Part shown: piece after piece, positions 12,280 through 22,937 of the stretch | Layout of the letters: every line of letters begins with the position of its first letter | How positions within the stretch are numbered: the stretch's first letter is position 1 | Assembly (NCBI GenBank): GCA_963932465.1 | Contig: OZ010794.1 | Coordinates: 440,759,502 to 440,823,501, forward strand | Source: Maratus speciosus | Lineage: Eukaryota > Arthropoda > Arachnida > Araneae > Salticidae | DNA: 64,000 bases | Direction of reading: 5' to 3' | The notes under the pieces: model-generated | What the model was told of the DNA's origin: nothing | Seen by the model: only the letters and a program-made list of their open reading frames with translations | The model's database searches: none | Translations under genes and position numbers: made by a program

Positions 12280-13720
12280 CCCCTTACTGCATACTGCGAC
12301 ATATATGGCACATACTGAATTTACTGTAGTTCTGCAGTTGTTTTCAATCGCAGAAGTTCCATTCTTCTTTGTTTAATACGTCAGTGGATGAGGCATGTTA
12401 TACCAACAGGTGTTTCCTCCTTTAGAGCGGATTTTGGCACCAAAAAAGAGGCGAACGGTGAGAATTTATAGTTGTTACTTTGTATTGCTCAATAGTGAAT
12501 ATTTTTGTTGTTTTTGTGTGGAAAAAAGAAGAAGACTGGACTAAAAAAATATAGCTGTGTTTGTAAGTGTCTTGTGAATAATATATCATGATGGTAACAC
12601 ATTGTAGAAATGCTAGCGTATGTAGTGCGTAAAAATCGGTAAGTGCCACATATGTCACACCATGCATTGACAGGTACCATTTTTCCATATAGTGGTTGAA
12701 ATGTGTATTTGTTTATTTACCATCAAAAATGCGAAGTGTCATTTTGTCTGAACAATTTCCGAAATTGCTTTGCCAAGTTTCACACTGAGTGAAGGGTCCA
12801 GGGCCAAAACTAAGGAGGGGCAGGGGGTGTATGTGCCCCTTGCGCCAGAACAAAGAGGTGCCAAATGAAGATTTTTTTTATCGATTTTTATCACATCTGT
12901 GTTTAGCACGGTTTCGTTAAAATCATCCTGTCTGGGATATGCCAAAGCATAGAAGAACCTAAAGATTATGTGGCATAAGGATCCTGTATAAAGCGGAATT
13001 TGTCTTCGATTCTTCTCAATTCCGTTTTCAAGATTTTAACGAATCAATATTTTACAAAACAGAATACGTAGTTCAATATTGCATATTTTATTATTACATA
13101 TTTTAAATTTTAAAATATGTCGGCTATTAGAAAATTATTTAAATTCGCTTTGTAAATATACTTTGCGGAGGAGGGGGAGGGGCGGTGCCAAAATCCATGT
13201 TTGCCCCGGGTGCAAAAAAGTCTAGTTTCGGCCATGTGTCATTGAATGACTGTAGTTTTCAACATTGTGTCATATACTGCAGACTAGTTCCCAGCCAAAA
13301 ATGTATGTATCAGTTACTGTAGCCTGTAGTCTTAAACCAAACATGTATCAGGTACTATAGAATGCAGCTTTTCAATAAACGATACATGTATCTATTTCTG
13401 TAACTTCATTTTTCAATAAACGATATATGTATCAATTAGTGTAGACTGAAACACTCATACACAAATAGATTTCATATGTTCTTTCTCTATATATTTTGAA
13501 GTTTTAAGAGTTACACGCAAGTTTTAGTGCTGATTTCACTACTATGGAAAAGTAGTCACTAATGCATGGTGTGACACATATGGCACGAACTTAAATCGGC
13601 CTTAAATTAAGGTGGATTTGAAAATTTCGAATTCTGAGTGATTTTTAATCATGTTACATTAATATTTAGCAAACTTAATTTTTTTTTTTGCCTGCAGGAA
13701 AAAAATCATGCAGAAAGGGG
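12280..13720. mobile_element. piggyBac-type element (1441 bp) inserted in Helitron copy 2
   Basis: TTAA at 12276-12279 and 13721-13724 flank ends CCCCTTACTGCAT and ATGCAGAAAGGGG. The empty site survives in Helitron copy 1 near 2380 (gaatatttaaaagag), which directly proves insertion at TTAA. Subterminal inverted phrases 'cacatatggcac' / 'gtgccacatatgtcac' occur inside. No piggyBac transposase is encoded; the frames near 12422-12945 are shadows. A further element at 12799-13236 appears nested in it. Confidence 0.9.
12799..13236. mobile_element. Putative MITE nested in the piggyBac element
   Basis: Left end CAGGGCCAAAACTA and right end TAGTTTCGGCCATG are imperfect inverted repeats. GC-rich subterminal stretches (ggaggggcagggggtg; ggagggggaggggcggtg) stand out from the AT-rich host. 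A related fragment sits near 39970-40110. No clear target duplication was seen, so borders are tentative. Confidence 0.5.
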
Positions 13721-14369
13721 TTAAAGAGAGAAATAAGTAAATGAGAAAGAAAGCTTTGGTGAAAATTACGTCAGATTTAAAACGATATATTTAAAATGCC
13801 TTATTTAAAAGAACTTTTTTATAGAGTTGTTAAAAAATACCGAGAGACAAAGACTCTGTTTACTTAATTAATTTTATATTAGCTTATTTTTAAATGTTTC
13901 TCTGATCTGATTTAATCAAGGACGAAAACAGACCGTTAACAGGGAGATCGCCACTGTTTTTTTTTTTGTTTTTTTTTTATTATAATTCAGTCTTCTGAAT
14001 TTTTTTTAAAGTCGATCAAATTAGAGTGCTTTTAGAGTTGCGGTGTCTGAAAGGGGTTGGCGAGCGTAGCAGAAAAAAAAGCAATTATTCCAAACAGTTT
14101 ATGGAAAGTTGACATTTAAGAATTTTAGTCAATCAGATTTCTTTCTGTCGTTTTCAAGTAATGCCTTTTGGGCTCATTTTTAAACTTTAAAAAATTAGTG
14201 GCCCACTACTGGTACGCAACACACTGTCTGTATTTTTACCTCATGTCATGCTAATAGAATTTTATACGTCTGCATAAATAAATGAAATAAATATAGATTG
14301 TTTCAAATCCATGAATGTATACTGCTTCTGCACGAAATAAAATAGAACGTCCTTGCAAATAAGACATGC

Positions 14370-14371
<2 letters not shown>

Positions 14372-14410
<39 letters not shown>
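14372..14410. repeat. Poly(T) tract of about 39
   Basis: One of several long T or A homopolymers (also near 24.0, 39.8, 51.7, 55.5 and 62.7 kb). Length may be unreliable in assembly. Confidence 0.9.
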
Positions 14411-14414
<4 letters not shown>

Positions 14415-15410
14415 AAATTTTAATCTAAAATTTGATCTGTGTTTCAGAGAAAACACAGTACATATAAAAAACATGTAAAAATTGCCATAAATTTCTCCAT
14501 GTCCCATGCATTTTCAAAATGTGTGTTTAATAAATATATGCACAAAGATATATTTTGTCCAAATACATTGAAAAATAAAAAATTTGCACTTCAAACTTGG
14601 CCAATCATCTTATGCTGGATGTTTCAAATCAGTATTGGACTATATGTATCTGATTTTATTTATTACCTTTCTTGTGGTGCACTGATTTACCATGGATGCC
14701 TTGCTTTTACAAAATAAAAGTATGTGCTAAACAATATTATAATCCAAAAAAGCACTGCCGAAATATGTCTAGAATCTATGAACGCGGTTGATAGTTCTGC
14801 ATGCATTGGGTTGCATTGGATTTATTATTATTAATCATTTTGATATGGGTCAGGTTTACTCTATGTTTCGGACTGGATTTGGATTCTAACGGGTCATGTG
14901 TATTGATTATACCTGATTTTTCGTAAGTAAAACTAGAATATTATTTTAAGGGGGCAGATCACGTTGAGCAGCCAGGAAATGACCGTATTTAAAGCAGTAC
15001 GGAAAACTCCATGAAAGAAACGCAACAATTTTTTTCTTTACTTTCACACATTCTTAAAATTTGACAAAATATTCAAATACACATATATTTAGTAATATTG
15101 ATTAATTAAATCATAATGACAAAAGTGGCTTTTGAAAAATATTAATATTGAACTATGCATTTTGCGCATGATTTTACAAATTCTACTGCAGACATATGTT
15201 AAATGTTTCATATTTTGTTACTTATAATACTATATTTTACACTGAACCTAAATTTGAAAATATATTCAAATTCTTTAGCATAATTAATGGCTTTTCTAAT
15301 CATATTTACTAAATTTCGCCAAAAAATGTATACTTATTTTTTTAATCCACAATTTTCTGTGACAAAAATAATTTTATTTTGAAAAAAAAAAAAAGGCCAT
15401 TTTTTCCCCC
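14411..15410. other. AT-rich spacer, no gene supported
   Basis: A 92-codon frame starts at 14439, but it has no recognisable domain, no splice or promoter context and the amino-acid composition of AT-rich noncoding DNA. Nothing else was recognised. Confidence 0.4.
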
Positions 15411-15414
15411 CATT

Positions 15415-15640
15415 CTGATCAAAAAATCAGAGTTCTAACTTCTTACGACTTCTCTTTCATCTTCACCTAACACTTCATTTAAAATGGCTGTTTCATAATA
15501 ATGGAAGCCATCAGTCCAACAGAAGAAAATGAACATTTCCAAAGGTATAAGTTTGATTGAAAAAAACTATTTTATACTTTTTTTTTCATCGGGGGCGACT
15601 CTAAATTCTGAAAAAGCAGAATTCCTGTTTTCTAGTTTTC
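15415..15640 (+). repeat. Partial copy of the repeat at 27.49-27.80 kb
   Basis: The segment from 'tcagagttctaacttcttac' through 'ttcatcttcacctaacactt', 'ataatggaagccatcagtcc' and 'gcagaattcctgttttctag' matches 27630-27801 closely. Only the right half of the palindromic element is present here. Confidence 0.75.
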
Positions 15641-15649
15641 ATTTTTTTT

Positions 15650-16857
15650 TTTTTTTCGTTTATGTAAATTGTTGTTTATGTCCCTGATAGGAATCTGACA
15701 CTGTTCAACTTTTTGACAATGAGGTACACTACACACGCCTAAAAAGCATCTTATATCAAACTTGTATCAATACCGTACAAAAGTAAAAATTCATTTTACT
15801 CAGAAACTAGACATGATATAAGGAAACAGACTGCAGATTTGAAATCAGCATAAAAATCTAGTTTGGAAAAACATTACGTCAATTATGTGGCAACTATTAA
15901 AGTTGATAGCATCTACTTTAAAGATGTAAGCATTACACCATTGAAAAATATGCAATTTAGACTTAATAACTGACAGATAAATGTTAAAAATAGGCAAATC
16001 GTGACATATATCTGAAGCGAATAGTTCAGTAGTCATTATTTAGAAAAGGTAATTCAATCTGATATTTATTGCATCTACAATTTGCATAAAATAGCACAAA
16101 AAAGCTTAAATTTGCATAAACATAAATATGCAAATTTCTCAAAAACTGGGCCACCTAGAGAAAAATGGAAAGCATATTCAGAATCATTTAATTTCAATTC
16201 TGTGACAAAGCCATTGTTGCACAGCGAATCAGAAGTAGTGCCCACTTAACCTCTGAATTTAGAGGAAGCACAGTAACATTCAGCGGTTTCCTCTCATTCA
16301 AATGAAGTTTTCCAAATTCTGTATATTTGGAAACTCATCAATGCTACAAATGCTTCAAATATTATACTTAGCAGTGTTAAAAAAATTGCGTTGCTGCCTC
16401 CTATATTGTCTCTTTAACTAACTAAAGCTCCTTATTCCGAAGTAACATGGATTTTCATAAAAATTAACTAAATAAATGAAAATTCAATGTTTGTTTTTTT
16501 TTTTGTTGTTGTTTTTTTTTTTTTTTTTTTGAGAACTGGAGGCCTCTATTTTTTGGTCAATTTGTGGCGCTTCTTAAATTTTACTGAGGAAGCTCGTGTT
16601 TCCTATGCTTTTCAACAAATCAATCTTAGGTTGTAAATGCGCATTACCTTAAAATATGTCAAGAAAAAAAAATAGTTTTCACCCCTCAACAACACGAAAC
16701 TTTCTAACACATTCATGGGTTCATTTTTATACCTAAACAAATGAAATATGTAGGCAAGACTACTGAAATGAATTGAAAGCGTTTTACATTTTTCGACCAA
16801 AGTTTTACATCTTGAGTTACAATATAATACTATTGGACCAGAAGACAGCTTCACAAT
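15650..16857. other. AT-rich spacer, no gene supported
   Basis: No TIRs, Pol III boxes or plausible exon. Small minus-strand frames (63 and 80 codons) show no domain. Confidence 0.4.
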
Positions 16858-17699
16858 CCATCATCTCATCGAGTTGACGGCTGAAATTTCAGGATTAGTT
16901 AAAATTGATTCGCAGATTAAAATTCAGCTGGCCTGCCAAGTCATATCTTGGCGGAAAACACCTGCAAATTCGATTTTAGTGATTGACTGGTAGGCTTAGT
17001 CCTCCATGTTTTCATACCTTTGGGTGCAGGAAAACACAATGATAAACACCTATCAACCATCAAAATGGGTCTGCGTCTGTAGGTGTTTTCCAACGAGATA
17101 TTGTGGCAGCTTTCTCTGCACACATCGGTTTCCAGCCCTCTTTTACTCAAAATCTACTTTGAACATAACTGTATTACTTTTTAAAAATTGCTGTTCCTCT
17201 CCCCCCCCCCCCCTTTTATGCAAGTGAAATCATTAAATTAATACATTTCTTTAAAAAATATACGTATTTCTATCTACATGTTTTTTTTTTTCCCTCTCCT
17301 TTAACGAACTGAATTCAATACGTTCAAATACACAGCTTTATTATTTCAATTTCCAGTTATCAAAATTTCATTCGCACAGAATTAATTTCTGTCCCGAAAA
17401 GGGGCCGCTTGTATTTTTTTCAACCTTTACGGAGCACCTCTCCATGGATTACATTTCTACAGCTGTATACAAATGTATCCTCCATTATGATAGTGCTGTT
17501 TTTTCCATCTAAATAAAAGCATCTGTTACTGTACATAATACTGGAGTTTTCTCCATTCCATCACCTAACCCGAAACTACCGTTATAAGGCGAGCCGAACG
17601 CCTTCACAGATATGACTTGGCAGATCAATTACATTTTAATATACTAATCGAGTTCTGCCTAATCCTGAAATTTTAGCCATCAACTCGATGAGGGGATGG
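16858..17699. mobile_element. TIR element of ~842 bp
   Basis: The left end (ccatcatctcatcgagttga, then cggctgaaatttcaggatta) and right end (taatcctgaaattttagcca, then tcaactcgatgaggggatgg) are inverted repeats of about 45 bases. A second inverted pair lies further in (gccaagtcatatcttgg against agatatgacttggc). No transposase is encoded, and the overlapping frames at 16941-17227 on both strands reflect noncoding repeat. Target duplication was not resolved. Confidence 0.65.
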
Positions 17700-17949
17700 T
17701 CTGTGCAGCCGCACCCCGGTCTATATCTCATGACAGCGCTTTGCGGTTTACAACATCCCCAATAATGGCTTAAAACACCAACATTTTTAGCATTATCTAA
17801 AAGATCCTTTATCTATATCGGGAAATGGAAAACGCTATTTGATTTCCTAGTATCTGAATAATATTCCAAATTCTTAGATGTCAGAATAAAAAAGACTTCT
17901 TGGCAGTTTGGGTGACAGAGAGTAAGAATTTCGGATCTCAAGCACTTAC

Positions 17950-18037
17950 CTTCGTCTAGTATGTCCCGGATGAGAAAGGAAGGACGACGACAATTCTTCC
18001 TTTCCACACATATCAGGTCATCCAGCCTGGCAAACAT
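17950..18037 (-). CDS. Candidate first coding exon with eh1 (Groucho-binding) motif, homeobox-type
   Basis: An ATG at 18037 opens 29 codons that run to a textbook splice donor: the exon ends AAG and is followed by GTAAGT (17949-17944), leaving phase 1. The short peptide is basic in its middle and ends SFLIRDILDE. F-L-I-R-D-I-L fits the eh1 consensus FxIxxIL used by NK-, Bar- and engrailed-class homeodomain repressors to recruit Groucho/TLE, typically near the N terminus in exon 1. GC content and codon choice differ sharply from the flanking AT-rich DNA, and the exon lies in a CpG-rich single-copy island that looks like a promoter. No homeodomain exon was seen on the minus strand to the left, so the rest of the gene would be outside the window or beyond a long intron. 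The family assignment is an inference from the motif; a chance ORF cannot be excluded. Confidence 0.5.
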
Positions 18038-18480
18038 TTGTTTTCAGGAACTACCGGACATCCGGCAGGCCAGCAAATGAGGAACCTAAACACATAAAGA
18101 GGAACCAAACACCGACCGCAGGTGGACGGGAAGTATCCACAGCGGCGTACACGCGCCCCGGCGAGGGCTTCACAAGGCGGAATGTCTGTCAACATTCCAC
18201 GGCACAAAAAATTTTCTTGCCGGATCCTTAAGCCACCGCCCCCCTGCTCGGCGAGGGCGTTTCCCCCCGCGGTGGGAGGTAATGGTGCGAGAAAGGGGAT
18301 GAGAAGGGGGGCGGCTAATGAGGTGCGAAACCAGGGTCCTCGATCGATTCAGACTCAATCAGGGGCGATTAAGGCCTCGAGTAGACAAAGAGCGGCAGGA
18401 CTTTTTATCAACAGTTTGCGGATACTTATTGATTAAGTATCAATTCTTCATCACGGCGCCTCATCATCATCGCGAGACGA
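18038..18480 (-). promoter_or_regulatory. CpG-rich single-copy island, candidate promoter and 5' UTR
   Basis: This stretch is GC-rich with many CpGs (for example ccgcggtgggagg, cgcgccccggcgaggg, cctcgatcgatt, catcgcgagacgagc) in a window that is otherwise AT-rich. It carries no repeat family seen elsewhere. It lies immediately upstream of the candidate eh1 exon on the minus strand, so a promoter plus 5' UTR is the simplest reading. Frames of 60-104 codons on both strands here are what GC-rich noncoding DNA gives by chance. Confidence 0.5.
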
Positions 18481-18594
18481 GCATAATGGGGCATTCTTTC
18501 CTACGTTCATTCTTTTCTTTAAGTGAAAAAACCGCTGTTTTCTTTAACTTTCTCTCCCCTCCCTTTTTTTCCATGATTCTTTTTTTTTAATTTT

Positions 18595-20475
18595 GCATGC
18601 TATGGAGTAAAAAACATTCTAACATCTCAATATTTGCTCAAAATTCTGTTTCTCATTTTTGAGGTATGCCATATTTATTCGCAGAATGCGTATTTTTCGT
18701 ATCCACTTTTGAAAGAGATTTTCAGAAAAATCAAACTGTTCGCGTAAAATTCGCATCAACATGATAATTTGGATTGTAAAATGGGATTTCTCATTAATCT
18801 AATAGCAAATGATTACTAACATTTTCTTTTTTTTTTTACTTTTAATCTACTTTAAAATGAAGTTTAATTACGTTAATCGTGGAATCATATGATAAGTTTA
18901 TTTGACATGAGTCAGATACACTATATGACCAAAGGTGACCGGTCAATCCAAATATAGTAGTACGTACAATATTATGTACGCTATCTTGGCACTAATCAAC
19001 AGATATTTGATACAACCCCTCATATTTTTGCTTCTTTTTGGGAACAACGGATTTCGAGCTCATTCTATCGATAATAAATTTCAGAATTGTCAAGCTTCAT
19101 TTTGAGACTTTCACAAAAGTTGCTCTATATACTTAGCTAATACAGTATGCATATTATATTTTGATTGCATTCGCGCATGCTCAGTGAAACATGCTTTAGT
19201 AAACCTGTTCATTTTTTCATACAATTTTTATTATTCTTTAATTCTGATTACAGAGTATTGTGTACAATGTTGTTTGTCCTATTTTCTGAAAAGAACTTTT
19301 TTTTTATATTAAGAACTCTGCAAATTATAAGCAAAAAACTTGGCGAAATTTGGGACTGTTTTTATAAAAACCTCAATTTCTCTGCGAGTATACATGCTAT
19401 CCTCATAAAAATGAACACAGTATATTACAATAAGCCACTTATTAATAATCTCGAGTTTGAACGCTTTTGCTAGATTAGTTTTTACAGGGTTATCTAAAAG
19501 ATATTCGCTCTTTTTCAATTTGTTGACGGTCCCCTATGGGGTTTCGGGAAAAAATGTTCGTGGAAATATATGACCTATACTATAACTGTTTACACACCTG
19601 CAGTTTCAGGTTAATTCCTCATGTATTTTTCTAGATATTTAACTAAACGTCTAAAATCGCAAGTGGCCGGTCACTTTTGGTCATATAGTGTACACTCAAC
19701 GGAATTCCATTATGCTTTATGTGGAAAAATCGTTTGCAGTGCGTTCAAATGATGTTATACTGTTACAAACAAAGGAAATTCATATACATTTATGTGGTGC
19801 AGTAGAAAATTCTAACATTTTAATATTTGCTCAAAACTCTGCTTCTCATTTTAGAGGTATGCCATATTTATTCGAAGATTACGTATTTTTCGCATCCCCT
19901 ACTTTTGAAAGCGATTTTCAGAAAAATCAAACTGTTCGAGTAAAATTCGCATCAACAAGGTAATTTGGGTTGTAGAATACACATTAATTATTCTAACAGC
20001 GAATGATTAGTAATATTATTTTTACTTTTATTCTACTTTAAAATGAAGTTTAATTACGTTAATCGGGGAATTATATGATAAGTTTATATGACATGATCCA
20101 GACATATATACTCTACGGAATTCCATTACTTTCTACGTAGAAAAATCATTTGCAGTGTGTTTTTAATGATGTTACAAACATAAGGAAATTTATATGCATT
20201 TATGTAGTGCACCAAAACATTCAAACGTCTCGATATTTGCACAAAACTCTGTTTCTGATTTTTGAGGTATGTTATATTTATTTGTAGAACAACATATTTT
20301 TCACAACCCCAATATTTGAAAGAGATTTTCAGAAAAATCAAAATGTTCGTGTAAAACTCGCATCAACAAGGTATTTGGGTTATAGAATAGAATTTCACAC
20401 TAATATGATAGCGAATGATCGGTAATATTTTTACTTTAAAATGAAGTTTAGTTATGTTAATCATTGAACTATAAT
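18595..20475. repeat. ~415-bp tandem repeats, three copies, split by a Tc1-like element
   Basis: The phrase 'ttcagaaaaatcaaa.tgttcg' occurs near 18719, 19917 and 20328, and 'ggaattccatta' at 19701 and 20117, giving a period of about 415 in the two adjacent copies. The first copy is truncated at its left side by the CpG-rich island. Elements in common include 'gccatatttattcg' and 'aaaatgaagtttaattacgt'. The 91-codon frame at 19688-19963 is translated repeat. Confidence 0.75.
18919..19690. mobile_element. Tc1/mariner-like non-autonomous element (772 bp)
   Basis: The ends are CACTATATGACCAAAGGTGA and the inverted tcacttttggtcatatagtg, flanked by TA at 18917-18918 and 19691-19692. It splits a tandem repeat whose uninterrupted form is seen in the next copy near 20100. 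The frame at 19165-19473 (102 codons) has no transposase motif (no DDE-type signature) and is taken as chance. Confidence 0.85.
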
Positions 20476-20905
20476 AGTTTTATTCATATCTGTATTTAGG
20501 TTTTAAATAAGCTGCTAAGTATATATTTCTGACAAAAAAAATTTAATAAATTTAAATTTTAATGAATTGGTTTTATTTTTGCTAAAGAATTAACTTATAA
20601 ACTCTGTGCCCAGCCAAAATAATCTCGCTCCGTGGACACTGAAAATAGCATAAACAAGAAAGGAAAATCATACGTCGAGTGTAGATTATTAAACACTTTC
20701 CAACACATTCTGAATAATGTAACAATAATGCGCCGTTTAATAAGTTAAAATATTATGTCTAATTCAACACTACGGAAAAGCATAGCACATATTAAAACAC
20801 AATTTCAACTGTCTGCAATCGGAAAATGATCCAAATTCTTTGAGCAGCCCTGTATATGATATATAGGTTTGTATCTATTAACTACGTGCATTCCAAAATT
20901 TAGTG

Positions 20906-21147
20906 GGGCCCCACCAGTGGCTGAGAGGTTCTGCTCTCGAAGCTGGTAGACGGGAGGTGCTGGGTTCGAACCCAATCGCGCCCGTCGGCCTAATCGTTCG
21001 GAGTTTTCGTGGTTTTCTTCGAACCGTGGATTTCCATGCGTTAATACGGATTAGGTTCCCTTAGAAAGACCTCCACGGAAGGCACTCCCCCCAGGGCCCA
21101 TATCCCTCGTGTAGATAATTGGCCGACAACAATCAACCCAACCCAAC
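20906..21147 (+). mobile_element. Full-length tRNA-derived SINE with 13-bp target duplication
   Basis: The direct repeat CCAAAATTTAGTG flanks it at 20893-20905 and 21148-21160. The head has a Pol III A box (tggctgagaggtt, from 20918) and B box (ggttcgaaccc, 20963-20973) at tRNA-like spacing. The body follows (cgttcggagttttcgtgg to ctcgtgtagataattggcc) and the 3' tail is caacccaacccaaccca. A 5'-truncated copy lies at 32068-32236 on the minus strand. The tail probably matches a partner LINE that supplies reverse transcriptase, none of which is in the window. Confidence 0.9.
20918..20973 (+). promoter_or_regulatory. Internal Pol III promoter (A and B boxes) of the SINE
   Basis: The A box starts with tggctgagagg and the B box is ggttcgaaccc. 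Both fit the tRNA-gene consensus with about 35 bases between them. Confidence 0.8.
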
Positions 21148-22521
21148 CCAAAATTTAGTGCACTTAAGAAATACATATACTTCAGTTGAAAATTCCCCTT
21201 CAGTAATTTCCTCTAATAAGGAGAATGATACGTGATTACTTCTTGTGCAGACCTGTATATGAGTTATAGAATTTATATATAACGGGTAACATGCAAAAAA
21301 TTAGTTAAATTTAAAAACTCATACCGAATTTTAAAACGTACCACTCCAGCAATTATTACTCAAAGACAGTATTGTACCGACTTCTTTTGTGTGTCCCTGT
21401 AAATGACTAAAACATGCTATGAATGCCCTATTCTAGTTCTAACGTGATCGTAGTGAAATCCAGCGATTTATATCAGTTTCAATACATTTGAAATAGCATA
21501 ATGTCATTAAAATACTCTGCAAATGATTTTTCCTCCATATACCATAATGTAATGGAATTCTTTTGAGTGCCCCTGTAAATGAACTATTAATACTACACAC
21601 TTCATATACAACACCAAACATATACCTTTATCAATTGCATGAAAATCGGAGTATATTTACGGGAGTTACAGCGTGGACAGACGGACAGACAAACCGAATG
21701 CATAAACACTTTTCAACTTTGTTGGAAAGTGTTAAAAATATATGTGCAAAAAATGTATACATCGCGTGTTCATCATAAATAAGGTAAGAAAAAGCTAATT
21801 TATAATTGTAATATAAATTTTAGACAACTTTAACATTGCGTTTAATAAAATTAAATGCACAATTTCAGCAACCTAAAAACCAAAGTACTTAAAAATCCAA
21901 AATTTAGCTGTTGCTCCCTGCGTGGACTTGATAGTATATACATTTTTAACGCTTTACAAAATATTTTAAAAGTGTTTATGAATTCGGTTTGTCTGTCCAC
22001 GCTTTAACATGCATAAATATACTCGTATTTTCATGTAATTGATATATGTTAGTGTTGTTTAGGCTGGCATGTTCGGTATATTGAATAGGAAGCGTGTAGC
22101 ATTAATAGTTCATTTACAGGGGCACTCAAAAGAAATCCCTTACTTTATGGTCAATGGGGGAAAATCATTTGCAGTGTATTTTAATCACATTACGCTATTT
22201 CAAATGCATTGAAACTACTATAAATCACTGAATTTTACTACAAGAAGATAAAATAGGGCATTCATAGCATTTATCGTTCATTTACAGGGATGCACAAAGA
22301 GATCGGTTACAGTATTGTCTTTGAGCAATAGTTACTGGAAGTGTGTTTTCAATTTCGGTATGCGTTTTTAAATGTAACTATTTTTTTTTTTTTTGTTGCT
22401 GTTGTTGCATGTTACTCGTTGTGTATAAATTATATACCTCGCATACAGGTATGCACAAAAGAATTCACGTACCGTTCTCCTTATTAGTGGAAATTGCTGA
22501 AGGAGAATTTATATTTCAAAT

Positions 22522-22937
22522 GAAAATCAAATTTCGAAGTAATTGCTTAAAAGGCGCAAAGGCCAACATAGTGAAAAAGATTCCAAGCCGGGACTCAAAC
22601 CCGGGCCATCAGTATAGCGCACTGACGTTCTACCGACTAAACCACTTGGAGCGATACACAGCTCGGAAAATTTCTCACTATTATATGTTGGCAAGGCTAC
22701 AAACGCAGCACAAGATGGAATATTTATCGTGAGCCACCGACCTGGGGCTAACACGAAACATAATTAAATCCAGCATCGATAGAAACTATATTAATACATG
22801 GAAATTATTCCAGAGAGATTCTTTTTCACTATGTTGGCCTTTGCGCCTTTTAAGCAATTACTTCGAAATTTGATTTTCATTTGAAATATTGTATCCAAGG
22901 CGAATGTGTCTCTCTGGAATAATTTCCATGTATTAAT
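22522..22937. repeat. Inverted repeat enclosing the tRNA-like sequence
   Basis: The arm near 22522-22583 (caaatgaaaatcaaatttcg to aaaggccaacatagtg) is mirrored at 22820-22890 (cactatgttggcctttgcgc to tttcatttga). A second pair, ttaatacatggaaattattc at 22792 and its inverse at 22917, flanks the right arm. The 129-codon plus-strand frame covering it is translated repeat. Confidence 0.75.
22581..22651 (-). tRNA. tRNA-like sequence (probably SINE head or tRNA pseudogene)
   Basis: On the minus strand a 71-base cloverleaf can be drawn: acceptor CTCCAAG against CTTGGAA (6 of 7 pairs), T arm CCGGG-TTTGAGT-CCCGG, and anticodon stem TCAGT/ACTGA. The A box is tggtttagtcgg-like and the B box is ggtttgagtcc. 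The anticodon loop GCGCTAT lacks the invariant U33, so it is unlikely to be a working tRNA. It sits in the loop of a ~65-bp inverted repeat (22522-22583 and 22820-22890), which suggests a mobile or duplicated unit. Confidence 0.55.

Larger units (their letters stand above)
10435..14070 (+). mobile_element. Helitron copy 2, 3'-truncated and carrying two insertions
   Basis: It follows copy 1 from the 5' TCTCTCTATTCTA region through the CCG-rich segment and the 'acgtgaatatt' block to 'ggcgagcgtagc', where it stops 23 bases short of the hairpin and CTAG end. The 5' border is ambiguous because the start phrase is partly repeated (TC at 10435, 10459 or later). It is interrupted at 11143-12041 and 12280-13720. 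Without these it is about 1.3 kb, close to copy 1. No protein is encoded. Confidence 0.75.
10188..14214 (+). repeat. Right member of the inverted pair, interrupted by Helitron copy 2
   Basis: The flanks 10188-10384 and 14072-14214 together mirror the left member at 7850-8300. Between them lies Helitron copy 2. About 120 bases present in the left member (from 'ctgtctcgg' to 'ccatcag' in this orientation) are missing at the insertion, so a deletion accompanied or followed the Helitron insertion. The ends near 10248 and 14214 read CAGTAGTGGGC and its complement. Confidence 0.6.

Noticed and set aside
14439..14717. 92-codon plus-strand ORF
   Set aside because: No domain, no splice or promoter context, amino-acid composition of translated AT-rich DNA.
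1..17949. Homeodomain exon for the candidate eh1 gene
   Set aside because: I scanned the minus strand for the WFQNR-type core and saw none in the window.
19165..19473. 102-codon ORF inside the Tc1-like element, considered as a transposase remnant
   Set aside because: No DDE/D or helix-turn-helix signature could be seen.
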